Shown: piece by piece, positions 1 to 13,700 of the stretch | How the letters are laid out: each line of letters starts with the position of its first letter | Position numbering within the stretch: the stretch's first letter is position 1 | Source: Anas platyrhynchos | Taxonomy: Eukaryota > Chordata > Aves > Anseriformes > Anatidae | Reading direction: 5' to 3' | Assembly: GCF_047663525.1 (NCBI RefSeq) | Contig: NC_092604.1 | Location: forward strand, 11,457,501 to 11,521,500 | Length of the DNA stretch: 64,000 nt | Program-made: the position numbers and the translations under genes | The notes under the pieces: generated by a model | Seen by the model: the letters and a program-made list of their open reading frames with translations, nothing else | Database searches by the model: none | Told to the model about the DNA's origin: nothing

Positions 1-385
1 GAAAACAGGCGAGGGGGGTGAGTGGGAGAGGGGAAGTAAAGAAGAGTTCTTAGTTCTGAAAATGTAATGCATTGGAAAGCAAGGAAAATCACCCACCCTG
101 TCCATCCTTATTTGTCAAGAGCTATTTCAAAGCATAAGCAAATGATGAGAACCATGGTTGTAAATTTTTCCTTTTAGAGTGAATGTAGATGGGGTATCAA
201 GATGCGTAGAAACATCTTGATGTTAGATAAGGAGTTATATGGAGTAAGATAAGAAATATTGATCCACATTGGGTATAGTGACATGCATCTTGCAATGTTT
301 TGTGTTCTGGAGTAGGTAAGGAAAAGGAGGAAGTCAGACAGACACTCTTAGTCAATGATTTTTTTTTTTTTTGTTCTCCTGGCAG
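1..385 (+). other. SEC16A intron (partial)
   Basis: The window opens inside a SEC16A intron. It ends in a T-rich tract and the acceptor at 384-385. I see no other feature in it. Confidence 0.7.
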
Positions 386-3300
386 AGTAAACCTCCACCA
401 CCACCTCCAACAGGATTTCCTAAAGTTCCCCAGACTGCTCCGTCTGGGCCTGGAGGCCCACCTAGTGCCCCTGTCAACATGTTCTCCAGAAGAGCAGGTA
501 ACAGACATGGAAGACTTCACATTTTCTATTGCATAAAATATGGAGACAAAACTCTTGGCTTTTCTAGGGGTGCTTAGGAGCAGTTGGCATCTCAGTGATG
601 TCATGGATCTGTGTCTATTTTTGGCTTTGTGCCTAACTTCTGCATTGTGATTGCTGTCACCATGACATTGTGACTTGGGTATTATTGTTTGTATCCCTGC
701 AGCATTACTTTCTGATTCTGAAAGGCAATTAAACCAGCAGACTGTTGAAAATAGACATGGAGATGAATAACATGAGACTTATCTCTGTTATTTCCGGATT
801 TCTCTATTTTAGCAGGAAGCAGAGCCCGTTACGTCGATGTTCTGAATCCAGGTGGAACCAAGTCGAGTGGTGCTGTTCCTGCACCAGCAGATCTGTTTGC
901 CCCCTTGGCACCGATGCCAGTTCCTGCAAATGTCTTTGTTCCAAACTCAGGTGTGTTGTGCGTGGTAAACTTGTAAAGAGGTTATATGGTTACCTTAAAG
1001 TCACTTTTGCCAGTGTGTGCATTATGTAGCCTTTAATGAACGTTTCACGGCATTCAACCTCACTAACTCCAATCCCTTTTAAAGAGGAGTCAGTCTGGGA
1101 ACTGCAGTAAAATAAATTAATAAAGCCCAGCTCTGCACTCTGCAAACAAAGGAGATTGGGGTTTTGCTTGTTTTGGTTTGGTTTATTTTGTCTTTTTTTG
1201 ATTTTGGGGGGCTGATTTCTTAAAAATTGATACATTTTTACTATGTGTTGCCCTGCACCAAATTGATCTGTATAAACTGTATGCATCTCCTGATTGCAAA
1301 CTTGCAAACAATACTGAGACACCTGTAGATACCGATACTGCACTCTTTAAATTGCCTTTCTTTTTTTTTTTTTATTCCCTGGAAGAAGACTGGTATTGTA
1401 CAAAATCAGTTCTGCTTATGACCCTGCTTCTTATTCTTTGAAGTCAAACCTCCTGATCTGGTGTGTCTGACTAAATCCCATTTCCTTTGTAGTTCCAGGT
1501 GAACCCCAGCCGATGGAAGGGAGTGGTGCAGCAGAGCACACTCCAGCTGCAAACCAAACCAACACAGAACCTGCTGCAGCTGCTGATCCAGAGGTATGTT
1601 AAGAAGAATGTCTTGTATATATTGTTCAAACTTCTCATAAAAATGATTTAAGATTCTCAACAGTAGCATCATAGCTGCAGGATGTACAAAGCATATTGTT
1701 GTTATTACACAAACATAATCCCTATGTTTTAGTTTAAGAACTGGAGAATGGAAATACAAGTGAAAATGGAAGTAGGAAGCCCATGAAAAGTTGTACTTCC
1801 CAACTTGGCAGGACTGCACATTTTGTGTGTGCAGTATGTGTTAGAAAATGGACCAAGAGCATAGGAAGTAGCCATACGTGGTGTGTTTTCATCTGACTTC
1901 ATGTATTGCAATGTTGTTTGCTACAATGGGATTAATATAGCAGAAAGGTGAAATAACACTGTAGTGAGTTACAGTAATTAAGATTTAAAAAAGAGTGCAT
2001 TGTTTTTCTTTAGTATTTAAACCCTCCAATCCTTCCACCTGGATCTGGGCTTCCTGTTTCCAACCCTGATGGCTTCCAATCAGGAGAGGTAAGACTTCAA
2101 ACTTGGTTCAAAGTGGTTAGTTAATGACTCGTGAAGCGTATTTTAACCATTATTTTGTAGTGCTCTTAACATGGGCCATCTAAGTGGCAAGTAACTGATT
2201 CAAGATGCAGTTGGATAGGATGCTAGGTAATCTCATCTGGTCTCGCTTTTCCTACCAAAGGTGGGACTAGATGATCTTTTTGAGGTCTCTTCCAACCTGG
2301 GTTTTTCTATAATTCTGTGATGGATGCAGATGCTTGTGACCAGGCAAGATGGTGTCACACGACTGCCTCCAAAACTGTACAGAAGAGACCTCTAAGTCCG
2401 TATGAGAAGTTCAGAGTCCTACTTTCTGTGGTGTGATCTGCTTGTTCGATATATGTAAACTTATAAAAGCCTTTTCAGAGTAAAATGTCAATAGCAGTTT
2501 AAGGATCTCTTCTTGCCTCTGTGCATGCATATAATTTCACTAATATTAAATGTGAGACACAAAGAGGAGAATAGATTGCTGTGTGCCAGGCAGAGTAACA
2601 TTACCTTTATTCCTACTAAATGTTTTCTGTATCTACATAATTTTGTGCTTTAAGAAGTCCTTTTGATTTAAACTAACTTCTGGCTTTACATTTTTTTTTA
2701 ACTTGAAGTTGGTTTAACCTTTGGCAGAGTGAGACTTTTATAATTAAATAAAACAACTGAAAGCTTGGGGCAGTGACATGCATGACGACTTTTTTATTTG
2801 TGTTTTTTTGTATTTGTGTGTTCTTGCTGTTTTGTAGCTTTCGCGCTCTAGTTCAATGAGTTCATTATCACGTGAAGTAAGCCAGCATTTTAATCAGGTA
2901 CATGTGGCTGGCCATTCTCATTTATGTTAACGTGTTTACTTTTTCACTCTTTATTTTGCATTTGCTTAAATACTAATGCTACTTTTAGTCATTTTCCCTT
3001 CTCATTTCACAGAAATAACCTTCAAAGTGACTAATGATGCAGTGTTCCTTTTAACACTCGAACAGGGTCTTCAGACTTTTGTGTTTATGAGAATGCATGT
3101 AATCCAGGCATGCTTTTTGTTTATGTTCATGTTCCTAAGAGATTTACTTAGTAATTTTGATTAGCTCTTTCCTGGGTTACCAAACTTGTCAATTGATGTA
3201 AAAAAAAACAGCAAACAAAAAACCTCCAAACAAAGAAAAATCAACCTACCACTTCCCCAAATGACCCAATGAAACTAAACCTTGTCATTCTGCTGCTGCC

Positions 3301-4825
3301 AATCTCAAGTTGGTAATAATACCATTGCCTGTTTCATCTGCAAAAGCCCCTGTAGGAATTAAAGGAATGCTTCATCTCTGCTGTTCTGGGAGTACTCTGG
3401 GGTCACCGTAAAGGAGTGACACAAACTCTTTCTGGTAGTTTTTAGTAAAGCAAAACTTGACATAGAATGTTTATTTTTGGGCAAGTCCTGAGGTCTACTA
3501 ACAAAAACAGAAGGTACTAATGCAGTGAAGTCGCACCAACGTCTTGTTTTGGTTTTGCATGCTTTGGATTTTCAGAGCTATTTACAGTTTATGCATGTGA
3601 CATCGTTTTGCCAATTCCTACATTAAGCAAATAATATTAAAGAAATGGATGCAAACTGTACCAGCACTTTTTGCAGTTGTTACAATATGCTGCTCTGTCC
3701 ATATTGTTGGCATTATTACTGTGAATATTTTCTCTGTATGACTAAGCAAATCAAGTCTGAGAGGCAGTGAAGCTCTGCAGTTCCGTAACTTCCGTATAAT
3801 CTACTTTCTAGCCCGCCGCTGTACCACCTTCGGGGGGACCTTCAGCAGGAACAGTACAGTTCTACAATCCTTCTCAATTTGCACAAGTGAGTAAAGGCCT
3901 TGTTGTTACTTTGAACTAAACTATTGAACAAAAAGATAGAGACTTGTTAGCCCTGAGAGTTCAAACAAGTAATTAAATGTTGCTTGAGTAAATCAGTCAT
4001 GCTGAACAATCTTGTTTTAAGTGAGCTGAGTCCACATCTACCTTTAATAAGTAACTCGGTGTGGCCTTAAATATCAGTACAAATTTTGTCTTTTTCTTCC
4101 TGGAGATTTTTACCATGTAGTTTTGTTCCTTCCCCCATCCCCAGGTGATCCTTATGGTGAGAGAATCCAGTCTGTCACGGCGTGTCCTTCTGCTCTTTTC
4201 TCTGCCTTTGTAGCATTTAAGAATTTTGCAAGATAAAATAATGGAATGAGTAGCTGCCCATTCTAGAATGTCACTGTATTTTTTCATCTGTTTTCAAACC
4301 AAGTATGAAGGGTTAAAAAGTACTGTAACAAAAGAGGCAGTCTCACTGTAGGCCAGGCAACTTTATGGAGAGGTGTGTGTACATGGAACCAGGCTCTCAG
4401 TACTGCAGGATGAGTATCTCCTGCCTTGTTGAAACCATACAGATGAGAACGATATAAAAGTGTACTATCGTGAGATTTGGTGCTTCAGCAGACCTCTTGA
4501 TACGTGATTTAGCTTTGATATTCAAAACCGTCTGATGGAATGTCGACCCTCTTCATTTTTTATATGTTTTGATTTTGGTTTACTAGTTTAATCCAGACTA
4601 TTGCATGTAGGGTGTTAAACATGCACATGGACCAATCTAACTCCTTTAAGCTAACAACATTGGGATCAAGACTTTACTGACAACTTCTTGTATTTTGTCT
4701 CCAGGATGGCACTTCTACAGAACGTTTTTTTGTTTATTCCTGTTACTCTTTTTCAGTCTCCTGCAGTCACTGGAAGTTCAAGGCCAGGAAGAATAGGACA
4801 GAGGAAGTATCCAACGCTGAAGTAG
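386..4825 (+). CDS. SEC16A: SEC16A, C-terminal exons (5' part lies left of window)
   Basis: Protein transport protein Sec16A is the large scaffold that organises ER exit sites and recruits COPII coat. Only its C-terminal tail is here. Exons, all with AG/GT borders and continuous phase: 386-497, 813-950 (or 816-950, tandem acceptor), 1493-1593, 2014-2088, 2838-2897, 3812-3886, 4757-4825. The translation is low-complexity and Pro/Ser/Gly-rich, with RARYVDVLNP early, the short serine-rich exon LSRSSSMSSLSREVSQHFNQ, then FYNPSQFAQ and a basic end GRIGQRKYPTLK before TAG. This matches the tail of vertebrate Sec16A as I remember it, and the neighbour INPP5E on the same strand fits 9q34.3 synteny. 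The central conserved domain lies upstream of the window. The exon at 2838 has a second good donor after 2876, removing seven codons in frame. Confidence 0.9.
2203..2321 (+). mobile_element. CR1 LINE 3' end fragment
   Basis: This carries the recognisable CR1 3' terminus: a 'gcagttggatagg' block, 'ggtgggactagatgatct', 'gaggtctcttccaacctggg', then the terminal 'attctgtga'-type repeat. It lies in sense orientation within the SEC16A intron between the exons ending at 2088 and starting at 2838. It is a short 5'-truncated copy with no ORF, as usual for avian CR1. Confidence 0.85.
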
Positions 4826-6400
4826 AATACAGTGGCTCTGCTTGGAATTCTCATTCATGTTCTGAATATATGAAGAACTATTCAATCTGATGGCACATGG
4901 TATCAGAACTAGCTGCAGTTGACAGGACAGTAATTTAATGATGGGTGATTTTTTTCATGGGTCTCCCTACTTGCACTTCATCTACATAAATCATTACCAA
5001 ACATGAAATATATGTAACTTTTCCTTTTAAAGAACTGGCTAGAAATAGCTTTGCTGTGATAAAGAATAGACACAAGGGAGGAAATAGTTGCTGTCTGTTA
5101 CAAAAATTATTCATAAATTGCATAGGCAATTTATTCCTTAAAATAATTTTAAACCTACTAGTGTGACTTTAAGGCATAGTTTCAGGGATTCCTTAATTTC
5201 TGAAGGATGCTCCTGTCCCATTGTGGGGGGAAAAACATGTCCACATTGTAACATAACACTCTGTGGCCTTAAGAGGACCATGCACAATTGTAATGCTTAT
5301 AAAACAGGACTTGGTTTGTCAATGTATGAAATTCAAGATGTTCATCTGGGAAATGCCTCGTGCTAGTTTGTTTTTTGAAGGGGGGAGGGGGCCACAGCTC
5401 ATCCAAATAAATTGACCCATATCGAATGAAAACTGTGACTGTAATCTAATACTAATTTGATTTGGATCTTATCTAGTATGTATGTAGTTTGTGGTTTAGA
5501 CTACTTGTAAAGCAAATTGTATAGTCTGAAAGAAGCTCTCTGTATAATAGCTGATGCTGTACTATTTGATGAGTGAGTGTTCTTTTAAGTGCAATACGGT
5601 TACTTGCTTTCTCTCAAACTGCTGGCACTGTGTAATTAAGGTGGTAACAGCTTGAAAGTTGTCTTTTCCTCTCGAGTGCCAGAATCAGCATAATACTGTT
5701 CTTGAATTTCCATTACTAAAATAACCAAGGTCTTAAATAGCTAACAGCTGAATTTCAAACGTACTAAATGTAGATGGATTAGACCTCTACCGATGGACGT
5801 TGAAATCTATAGGATTAATATAGGAAATCTTGAAAACCATGATATGCAATGTTCATATTGACTGAAGAATCTGAATCATCTGCAAAGAGGGAAATAAACT
5901 TTAAATATTTATTAAATTGTTAGGCCATATTTTATTTAGAATTTGCCACCACACTATTTGATTTTACTTGAATTTCTGCTCATGAGTAGAAATAACGTGA
6001 ATGTGAAATTGCTGGTGTTGGTCCCTGGTAGTTTTTCTTCTCCTGAATAATGTCACCTTCCTGAGATCTCGATAGCCTTACGTTTTATTCTAAAAGGGGT
6101 TGTGTGTAGCTGAAGCATAATGCTGTTTGGGGGAATCGGAAACCTTGGCGTAGTGGTCCGTACTCGATGGTCCGTACTCAATTCCAGGCACGGTGAGCAG
6201 CAGCGTGGGGTTCCTCTTCTGTGACTGAAACCTAGTCAGACACTTGGCTTCCTCTAGTTCAGCCAGGCCGCTGATTATTTTCTCCTTTCAGTAGAGACTG
6301 CCAAACATCTTTAATTCAAGAAGGCTTCCTCTGAGCTGGGAGCGGCTGTCTTTCCTAAGTGTAAGATTTGACACTGTAAATTCTTAAATAAAATATTTTG
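4826..6400 (+). other. SEC16A: SEC16A 3'UTR and poly(A) signals
   Basis: AT-rich sequence without exons follows the SEC16A stop. Canonical AATAAA hexamers occur at 5893-5898 and 6387-6392, so the transcript probably ends near 5915 or near 6410, giving alternative 3'UTR lengths of about 1.1 or 1.6 kb. The INPP5E CpG promoter starts about 250 bp beyond the distal signal. A small direct repeat, 'gtccgtactc', occurs twice near 6158-6180. Nothing else is evident. Confidence 0.6.
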
Positions 6401-6619
6401 CGCTCTGGAGCACTTTCACATTTTACTACTTCTTGTGGTTTATTGCTGGGGCAAGTCGAGGGAAGCTCCGTGTGTCTCCTGAGTGCGCGGAAAGGGCTAA
6501 AAGCCCTGCTTAAAGCGAGGTGCGGAGACCGCACGGGAAGCAGTTTGCGCTTTATAAACGTTGAAATGTTACAAACCGAAGAAGTAGGCTAAGAGGAGCT
6601 TTTAATTTTTAATTTTTAA

Positions 6620-6900
6620 GCGAAAAAGGCTTGGTCTTGAGGTTAGCGAGCCCCCGGGGCCGCTTTTTGCCTCAGGGCCGGGCCCTGGCGGGGCGCTCCT
6701 CCGGCCTCCAGGGGGCGCTCCCGGAGCCGCGGTTGCTGCGGCCGGGCCTGGAGCAGCCGGGGCGGAGCTGGCGGGGCCCGGGCCGGCGGCAGGCGGGGGG
6801 CGCCCGGCCCCGTGAGGCGACGGCGGCGGCGGGGACCCCTCAGCGGTGAGCTCGGGTGCCGGGGGAGCGGAGAGGAGCCGGCAGAGCCCCCCCCCGAGGT
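6620..6900 (+). promoter_or_regulatory. INPP5E: INPP5E CpG-island promoter and first non-coding exon
   Basis: Base composition shifts sharply to GC-rich and CpG-dense. A strong donor, 'cagcg|gtgagc', at 6845/6846 most likely ends a non-coding exon 1, which would join the acceptor at 7544-7545 ahead of the coding exon. No TATA box is seen. The transcription start cannot be fixed by eye. CpG-rich sequence continues into intron 1 (6846-7545). Confidence 0.6.
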
Positions 6901-7574
6901 CCCTGCAAGGCGCTGGGAGCCTGACGCGATATAAGAAAACCGCGCTGGGCGCTTCAGAGGGGTCGCGCCTTGGGGTGGGTGGGTTGTGGGGCTCCTCAGG
7001 TGCGATGCTCGGGGGGTGTAACGCCGAGGAGCCGGCCTGCCTGCCTGCCTTCCACCCTGCTGCTGCAGCCCTCGAGCTGCCAGGGAGGTAGCTTCAGGGT
7101 GTTAACAGCAAGGTTTGGGGTGAAATCGGGGGAGGTGGCAGCGGTGTCCCTGTGCGGAGGCTGAGGTGGAGGCTGGAAATTTCCTGGCTGGGGGCAGCCT
7201 GGAGGCTGCTTGTGCCCTGACTCACTGCACAGCGGGGCCGTCCTGAGCGTAAAAACAGCAACGCAGGGTTTTAAGGGAATTTCTAAGTTGCTTTCACGCT
7301 GACGCTTTACACAGCCTCTTCTTAAAGAAATGTGTTTGTAGCTGTGATGCCTGCGTCACCCGGGAAGTTAGTTCATTGTTCTGCTCGTGTAGAAACGACA
7401 ATACCATTGGTTTCCTAACAAGGCTGTCACAAGGATTGAAACATTCTAGAATGGAGTCCTGTTGGGAGCTTGGTTCATGATTACGGACCGCTGTTTGCAT
7501 CTCAGTAAATCTGTATTCTTACCCGTTTCTCTTGGAAAAATTCAGGTATTCCGCCTCTTGACATTTTGCAGACG

Positions 7575-7741
7575 ATGCATCTGCCTGCACGTACGCCTTC
7601 CCTTCGTTCTCAGCTAAAGACCAAACTGTCTTCAAACCCCATGCCTTCCTGGCTCGGTTAAAGTGCTGTGAACCTACAGATTAAGCAAGAGGAAAGGGAG
7701 GCATGCTGTGAGTTACCCTACCTATGGAGCAGCGTCCATAG
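7575..7741 (+). promoter_or_regulatory. INPP5E: Three upstream ORFs in the INPP5E 5'UTR
   Basis: Between the 5'UTR acceptor at 7545 and the main ATG at 7760 lie three short ATG-initiated ORFs: 7575-7661 (28 codons plus stop), 7703-7711 (Met-Leu-stop) and 7724-7741 (five codons plus stop). The TAG of the last one is also the in-frame stop upstream of the main ATG, which supports 7760 as the start. Such uORFs generally lower translation of the main frame; the effect here is inferred. Confidence 0.6.
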
Positions 7742-7759
7742 CTGGCACGCAGGAGGAGA

Positions 7760-10700
7760 ATGAGTGCTCTAAATGGATTTTCCCAGCACTCAGGGGCATG
7801 TGTTACTCAGAGCACCGGAGGTGGAGCAGTACAGGACCTGCAGGCTAAAAAAGCTGGCAAAGCGGCGAAGAAGGAGGCCAGTGGCAATGGCGTGCTTACC
7901 TTTGAAGATCCTCGACGTGTAGACACCTCTTTAAATGAAACCATAAAGCTTCTACCGGATGAACTCAAAGCTAATATGAAAATTAAATCAGTCACCCCAA
8001 GGCCTCCTAGGAAACCCCGACTGGAGCGTGCGGCGTCTCTGGATGAGAAAAACTGGAGGAGGTGGAGGAGGTTTAGAACTAGTCAGGAAAGTCTGACAGA
8101 TCCCAATGAGACGAGCTCCTCAAACGGTTCTCTGCAGGAAGCGTCCCTCAGCCCTCCCGTCAGGGGCAGAGCAACCCCCTGCAGTCAGTGTTGCGAGCCG
8201 AATTCCTTGCACAGTTCACCAGATGCCTCAGAAGCCAGTCCCATGGGGAAAAGCAGAGGAAGCACTTCGGACCTGGGGAAAAGAGCCTCCGAGATCTCCA
8301 GTGCCTTTGGTGGGCTTCTGCGCGGGAAAGCGTTTGCAGGCAGCAAACCCCGGCTGTCCCAAATAATGCCGGCTCGACCTCTGCCACCCATGGAGCTCAA
8401 CGTGGCCTCTCACACGCTGAGGACAGCTAATAGGATTGACTCAGATTTTATGGATTATCGCCATTATTCTCAGCACAAGTTTGGGAGGGTGAGCAGCAGC
8501 TTGAGCGATACCAGGCTACACGGCAATGGGATGGTCTACGATAATTGCTCCACAGACTCCATGAAATCCACGTTCAGCCTGCTCACCCCCATTCGTTCCA
8601 AGGATGTCCGGAGCAGGTACGTCGCCCAGCTTCCCGTGGCAAAGCTTGCTGTTTGTGGGTAGGTACCAGCAGCCACGCAGAATCCTGCTGCTCAGGGGCA
8701 GGGAATGTCGGACTGATGGGTAAATCATAGGAGTTCTGGGTTCATTAACTTGCTTTGGTGAGTGGCAACAGTTCGAAGATGAAAAGATCAGTTCAGATAC
8801 TGTATATTCTCTCCTTGGGGCTGTGTATTGTTTTTTATAAGCGAAAGTAAGATTTGCTGTCAGCTTCCTTGTAGTATTTAAGCTGTTTTGAAAGGTAGGG
8901 AGCAGTAGCTGTGCACGCCAACACTTGGGAATATATATATATATATTTTGTAATCTACAAAAAATACCTTGGGTTTGAACTGAAAATGAATTAAATTTTA
9001 ATTTAGGCATTAAATTAAATTTTAATTTAATTTTAATCCCCCCACACAAATATTTTAGTTTGAAACTATCAGTGGTAGTTGCCCACACGTGCCTGCCACC
9101 GTCCTGTAAGGTGACCGTCCTCTGCAGGTGTTGAGATTTGGCTTCTAGCAAGAATAAATTATCCACTATAAACCATTTTGGTGTATCTCAGGAGCTCCTC
9201 TGCCCCAGGTTTTCCAGGAATTTCTTGAGGAAAAATGTGATTCCACTCAGATTGCTATGTGTTTGTCCGGGGTTTTCTTGCACTTCCTTCTGAAAAGCTG
9301 TCGGCATCAGGTGAGGAGCTGTGCAGGCCAGTGGGTTGTGCAGCACTGCCTAACACCATGCTGTCATCGTTACTCATGGAGCTTAAGGAAGATTAAAAAT
9401 GCTTATTTAACCTGCTCTCCTTTTGCCAATACCCCTTGCTTTTGTGAGCAGCGTGGTGTCTGGAGAGGCAGGCAGTGTGAGGCAGAGCTGTCTGTGTGGA
9501 ATGTGACCTCAGACTCAATAAATCACATATGAAGGGGGAAGAAGGGTTGGGAAGCATAAGTCTTTGATCACAAAACCCATGCACCGTCAGTCTCACCATC
9601 GTGCTTGTGTCCTGGCTGGTTTATGACAATTTTGCTCTCTTGTGCATGATCCACGAGCTCTCTGTAAGGGTTGTCTCTTGTTGATGAGTACTGAGATGTG
9701 AGCAGAGCGTAAGGCTTGGCACGTGGCTGAAGTGCCCTCTGCACTGGTAACCTGGAGGCATGTTGCATCTGCTTTTGGTCTTACTCTGTGCCAAGGGAAT
9801 AACCAGGGCTCGGGCTCTCTTGCATTTCCCTGCAAAGTCAATTACACTAAACTATGGGTTTCTGAAAACTGCAAATGTTCTAATGAACTTTAAGCAAACA
9901 GAACAGTATATAAAGACTAAACTCTGTTTTCTTGAGCTAAATGTATATGCTTGAGATTCAAGTGTTACAAATCATCATTCCAGCTGCCATGCCATTTTCT
10001 GAGATGCTTTTTAATGGGTCTTCTGTTTGCAGAAGCTATTTGGAAGGCAGCCTTCTGGCAAACGGTGCCTTACTGGGAGCAGAAGAGCTTAGCAGATATT
10101 TCCCTGATCGGAATATTGGAATTTTTGTGGCTACCTGGAACATGCAAGGTCAGAAGGTATGTGCACATCAGGCCTCTAGAGTTCTGGCAGTGGTAGAGTT
10201 ACCCCATATTTATTACAAGGGCTGGTATAATACTTTTTTCTATTCATGATGGTGTTCCTAATCAACCAGAGTTCAGTGTCTTTACCCTCTCATGTTCACC
10301 TTGGTGAGTCATTGGAGTAGGGTTCCTCAGATATTGGGTATGAAAACAGCGAGCTTCCTAGTGCTCCTCTGGCATTTTGTGGCAGCTCCATTATGCTCTG
10401 TTGCAATTAGGGTCGTGTGAAAATAGCTGATTATTTAGTACTTACAAAGAGAACATATCTGAAAAAGAGCGTGGCCTCCTGCTTACATCTTTACGTAGCA
10501 CAGGAACTCAGGATTGATTCAACCCATTGATTGAGATGCTGTGCTTGGAAGAACACAAGCAACCGCTTGTGGTGTTCAATGAACAGCCCATGAACTTGGT
10601 AAAAAAAAAAAAACGCATTACAGGAAATTAAAGATGTCACAGTATCAGACCACGTGGCTGAGCTGTGGAGTGTTGGTTACTGCTGGACTGGCAGCAGTTG

Positions 10701-13700
10701 AAGTCTGCCTCTGGGAAGGAATATTCTCAGTATTAGCACTTAATCTATTTTTGAAGCCCAAGTTGTTTGCATATACTGTGGAATCTGTAGCTTTGCCTGG
10801 GCTCTCTGTCTACTTTTGTCATAAATCTTTGCTTTTTATTATTATTATTTGTTTTTAATAACAGGAACTTCCAGTGAATCTGGATGACTTCTTGTTACCA
10901 ACAGATCCTGACTATGCCCAGGACATGTATGTCATCGGAGTTCAGGAAGGCTGTCCAGACAGGTAGCAAAAACAATGTAATGAAACATCCCTTTTTCTGT
11001 TAGCTAGTAACTTTGTTTTGAATGATTCTGGAAATATCTCAATCATATTCTCCATAAACCACCCATTTAATCTGTGAACTTTGTTGCATGAGTACCAGGG
11101 AAAATGGGTTTTAGAGGAAAATGGCACAAAATCTGTAAATATAGAACTTGGCCCTGTTTCCAGAGCAGCAAATAGAAAAACTCCTGTTCAGTGGGCTTCT
11201 GAGCCAGCTGTAACCCAGCTCACTGGCTGACTTTAAGTGTTAGCAACCTTGTACTAATTACTAGTACATTGCTCCAAATTTTCTAGACTGTCTGAGATTG
11301 ACAAGCCCTACAAAAGCAGGTTGAAGCCTCGTGTCAGACCCTGCTTTTTTAGGATCTTTCCAGTGGGACTTGCTTTTCCTCAGATTTGGAAGCGCCAACT
11401 CACCAACACGCAGACCCTGCCACATGGCATACGTGGTTACAAATCGGGCTGACCAGCAGTGTTACTTTGGCAGGGGAGGTTTTGCTTATGCTTGCTTGCC
11501 TTTCTTCATGAGAGGGATTACATTGTTCTCAAAATGCTGATTTTCTTTCCTGGTTATTGTCTCTCGTGCTGTCCTTGTGATCCAGCTGTTGTTCTTTCCT
11601 GCAGAAGAGAGTGGGAGATCCGCCTGCAAGAGACACTGGGCCCCCACTATGTCATGCTCTACTCTGCTGCGCACGGAGTGCTCTACATGTCGGTCTTCAT
11701 TCGAAGGGACCTGATCTGGTTCTGCTCAGGTGTGTGGTCCAGTGTGAGCTGGAGAATAGGGAGGTGAAAGGACTGCTGCCATCAGGTGTCTTGGCCTTTT
11801 CTCCAGGGCTGTCCCCCTCCTGACTTTCCTGCTCACTGTCTTTGGAGGCTTCTCTCTAACGGCAGCTTCTCTTTCTCCTTCCAGAAGTGGAATATGCCAC
11901 GGTGACAACTCGAATCGTATCTCAGATCAAAACCAAGGGAGCTCTGGGAATCTGCTTCACGTTTTTTGGGACCTCCTTTCTCTTCATTACCTCCCACTTC
12001 ACATGTGAGATGCTTACAGTCTTGGTAGAAGTGTCCTGACTGAGGGTGGAGGGAGGTTGATATACAAAAGTAAAAAAGCTGCAGGGGGATACAGGAACCA
12101 GACAGACCAAGTTAAAGCTTGGGGCTGCTGAGAAAACAGTAAGGTATGGGAGATTTTTTGGTAGCAAACTTGAAAAGGAACTATTGAGAAAAACAAAAAT
12201 GAACTCTATTAATTTGTATTCCTTTTTCCACACTTTCTGCTGTTATTTTTTAAGTCTGTGTGCTCCCTGGGTCAGTGTTCCATTTAACGTGTGGAACATG
12301 TCTGATCTCCATCGAAAGATGCTGCTGTTGTAATCAGATATGGTAATTAAATGAAAACGATGCATCGTTGCCAGTAGTGGGCTTTTGGTTTTTCAGCTGG
12401 AGACAGTAAGGTGAATGAGAGGAAGCTGGACTACAATAAAACCATCCAAGCACTTACACTTCCCGAGAATGTTCCGGACACAAATCCGTATCGATCCAGC
12501 TCTAGTAAGTGTGAAAACATTCTGGTGTTATGAGCCCAAATGAACAGAGTTAGTGTAGAGTGAAAGAGTGCATGAAGGAAGAGAGAATAGGACTGCTTAT
12601 TTGAGGCAGTAGATAAAACAAAAGACCACGTCTTTTTGTGTGAGGATGGTGTTTGTTCCCATTATTATTTTTTTTTATTTGAGCTGGAGCTTAATCTTTT
12701 GGGATATTGGAGACAAAAAGTTGAAGGGGAGGAGAACTTTCAAAAGGCATTTTAATGTGATATATTGTTTCTCAGAAAAGCAGTAACATAATGTTGCTGT
12801 TATCTTGATAAATCTGTGTTTCACTTTTTTGTGATTTCTGTAGCTAGTAGAAATTGACTTTATTTCAAGACTTATAGAAAGAACATTATTTCAGTTTGCA
12901 TATATTACATGTCAATATATTGTTTGCCCTCTTCCATTATTGTTTCTTAATACCGTGTTGTTAATTCGATGGTCGCAGGCAGAAAACATGCTCAAGTATT
13001 GTATCTCTTGTTAATAAAAAAGAAATAATTGGTGTCTGTTCCTTGAACATACCCAGCAGTACTTGGTTAACTGTGCATCGTACAGTTCCCATTTCTAAAG
13101 AATTAAGAGAGTTTAATTTCAATGAGCATGTAGCTATATCAGATATCCTAATTTACTTAAAAACTCAAAGTGAGATTCAGGGATTTTTGGGGAGATTTTT
13201 TTCTGGTTTTGGAACTTTTCAGAGTGTTCACCTTTATGCTGATGCTTCTGCCTTGAACTTGCAGGTGATGTCACAACTCGGTTTGATGAAGTGTTCTGGT
13301 TTGGTGACTTCAATTTCCGACTAAATAAGGATCGTGAAACTGTGGATTCCATCTTGAACCAGAACCCAGAAACAGGCGTGTCCAAACTCCTGGCATATGA
13401 CCAGCTTACCAGTGAAATGAGTAGAGGTGAGCAACAACTGTTTTTCTCCCCAGTCTCCAGGAACAAAGATTCCTACACACAGAAGTAGTTACAGCCAGGT
13501 TCCTATTTCCTAAAGACCTTCACTGCTATTTGTTAAGATCTCTAAAAAGAGAACTCAAATGCTGTCGAATCCAGTGGCAGTCTATTAAAGGGAATTCTGC
13601 ATTTTGCTGTGTACCTTGTGTAATCTCCTGGGCTATTTATTGCTTTGTTTTATCCTGATGCCCTTGTAAGCTGGACTTCATTCTCTCACAGCACCTAGGG

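Noticed and set aside
4340-4470. Weak CR1-like wording in the last SEC16A intron
   Set aside because: Only short scattered similarity ('ccaggctctcagtactgcag'); not enough to call a repeat by eye.
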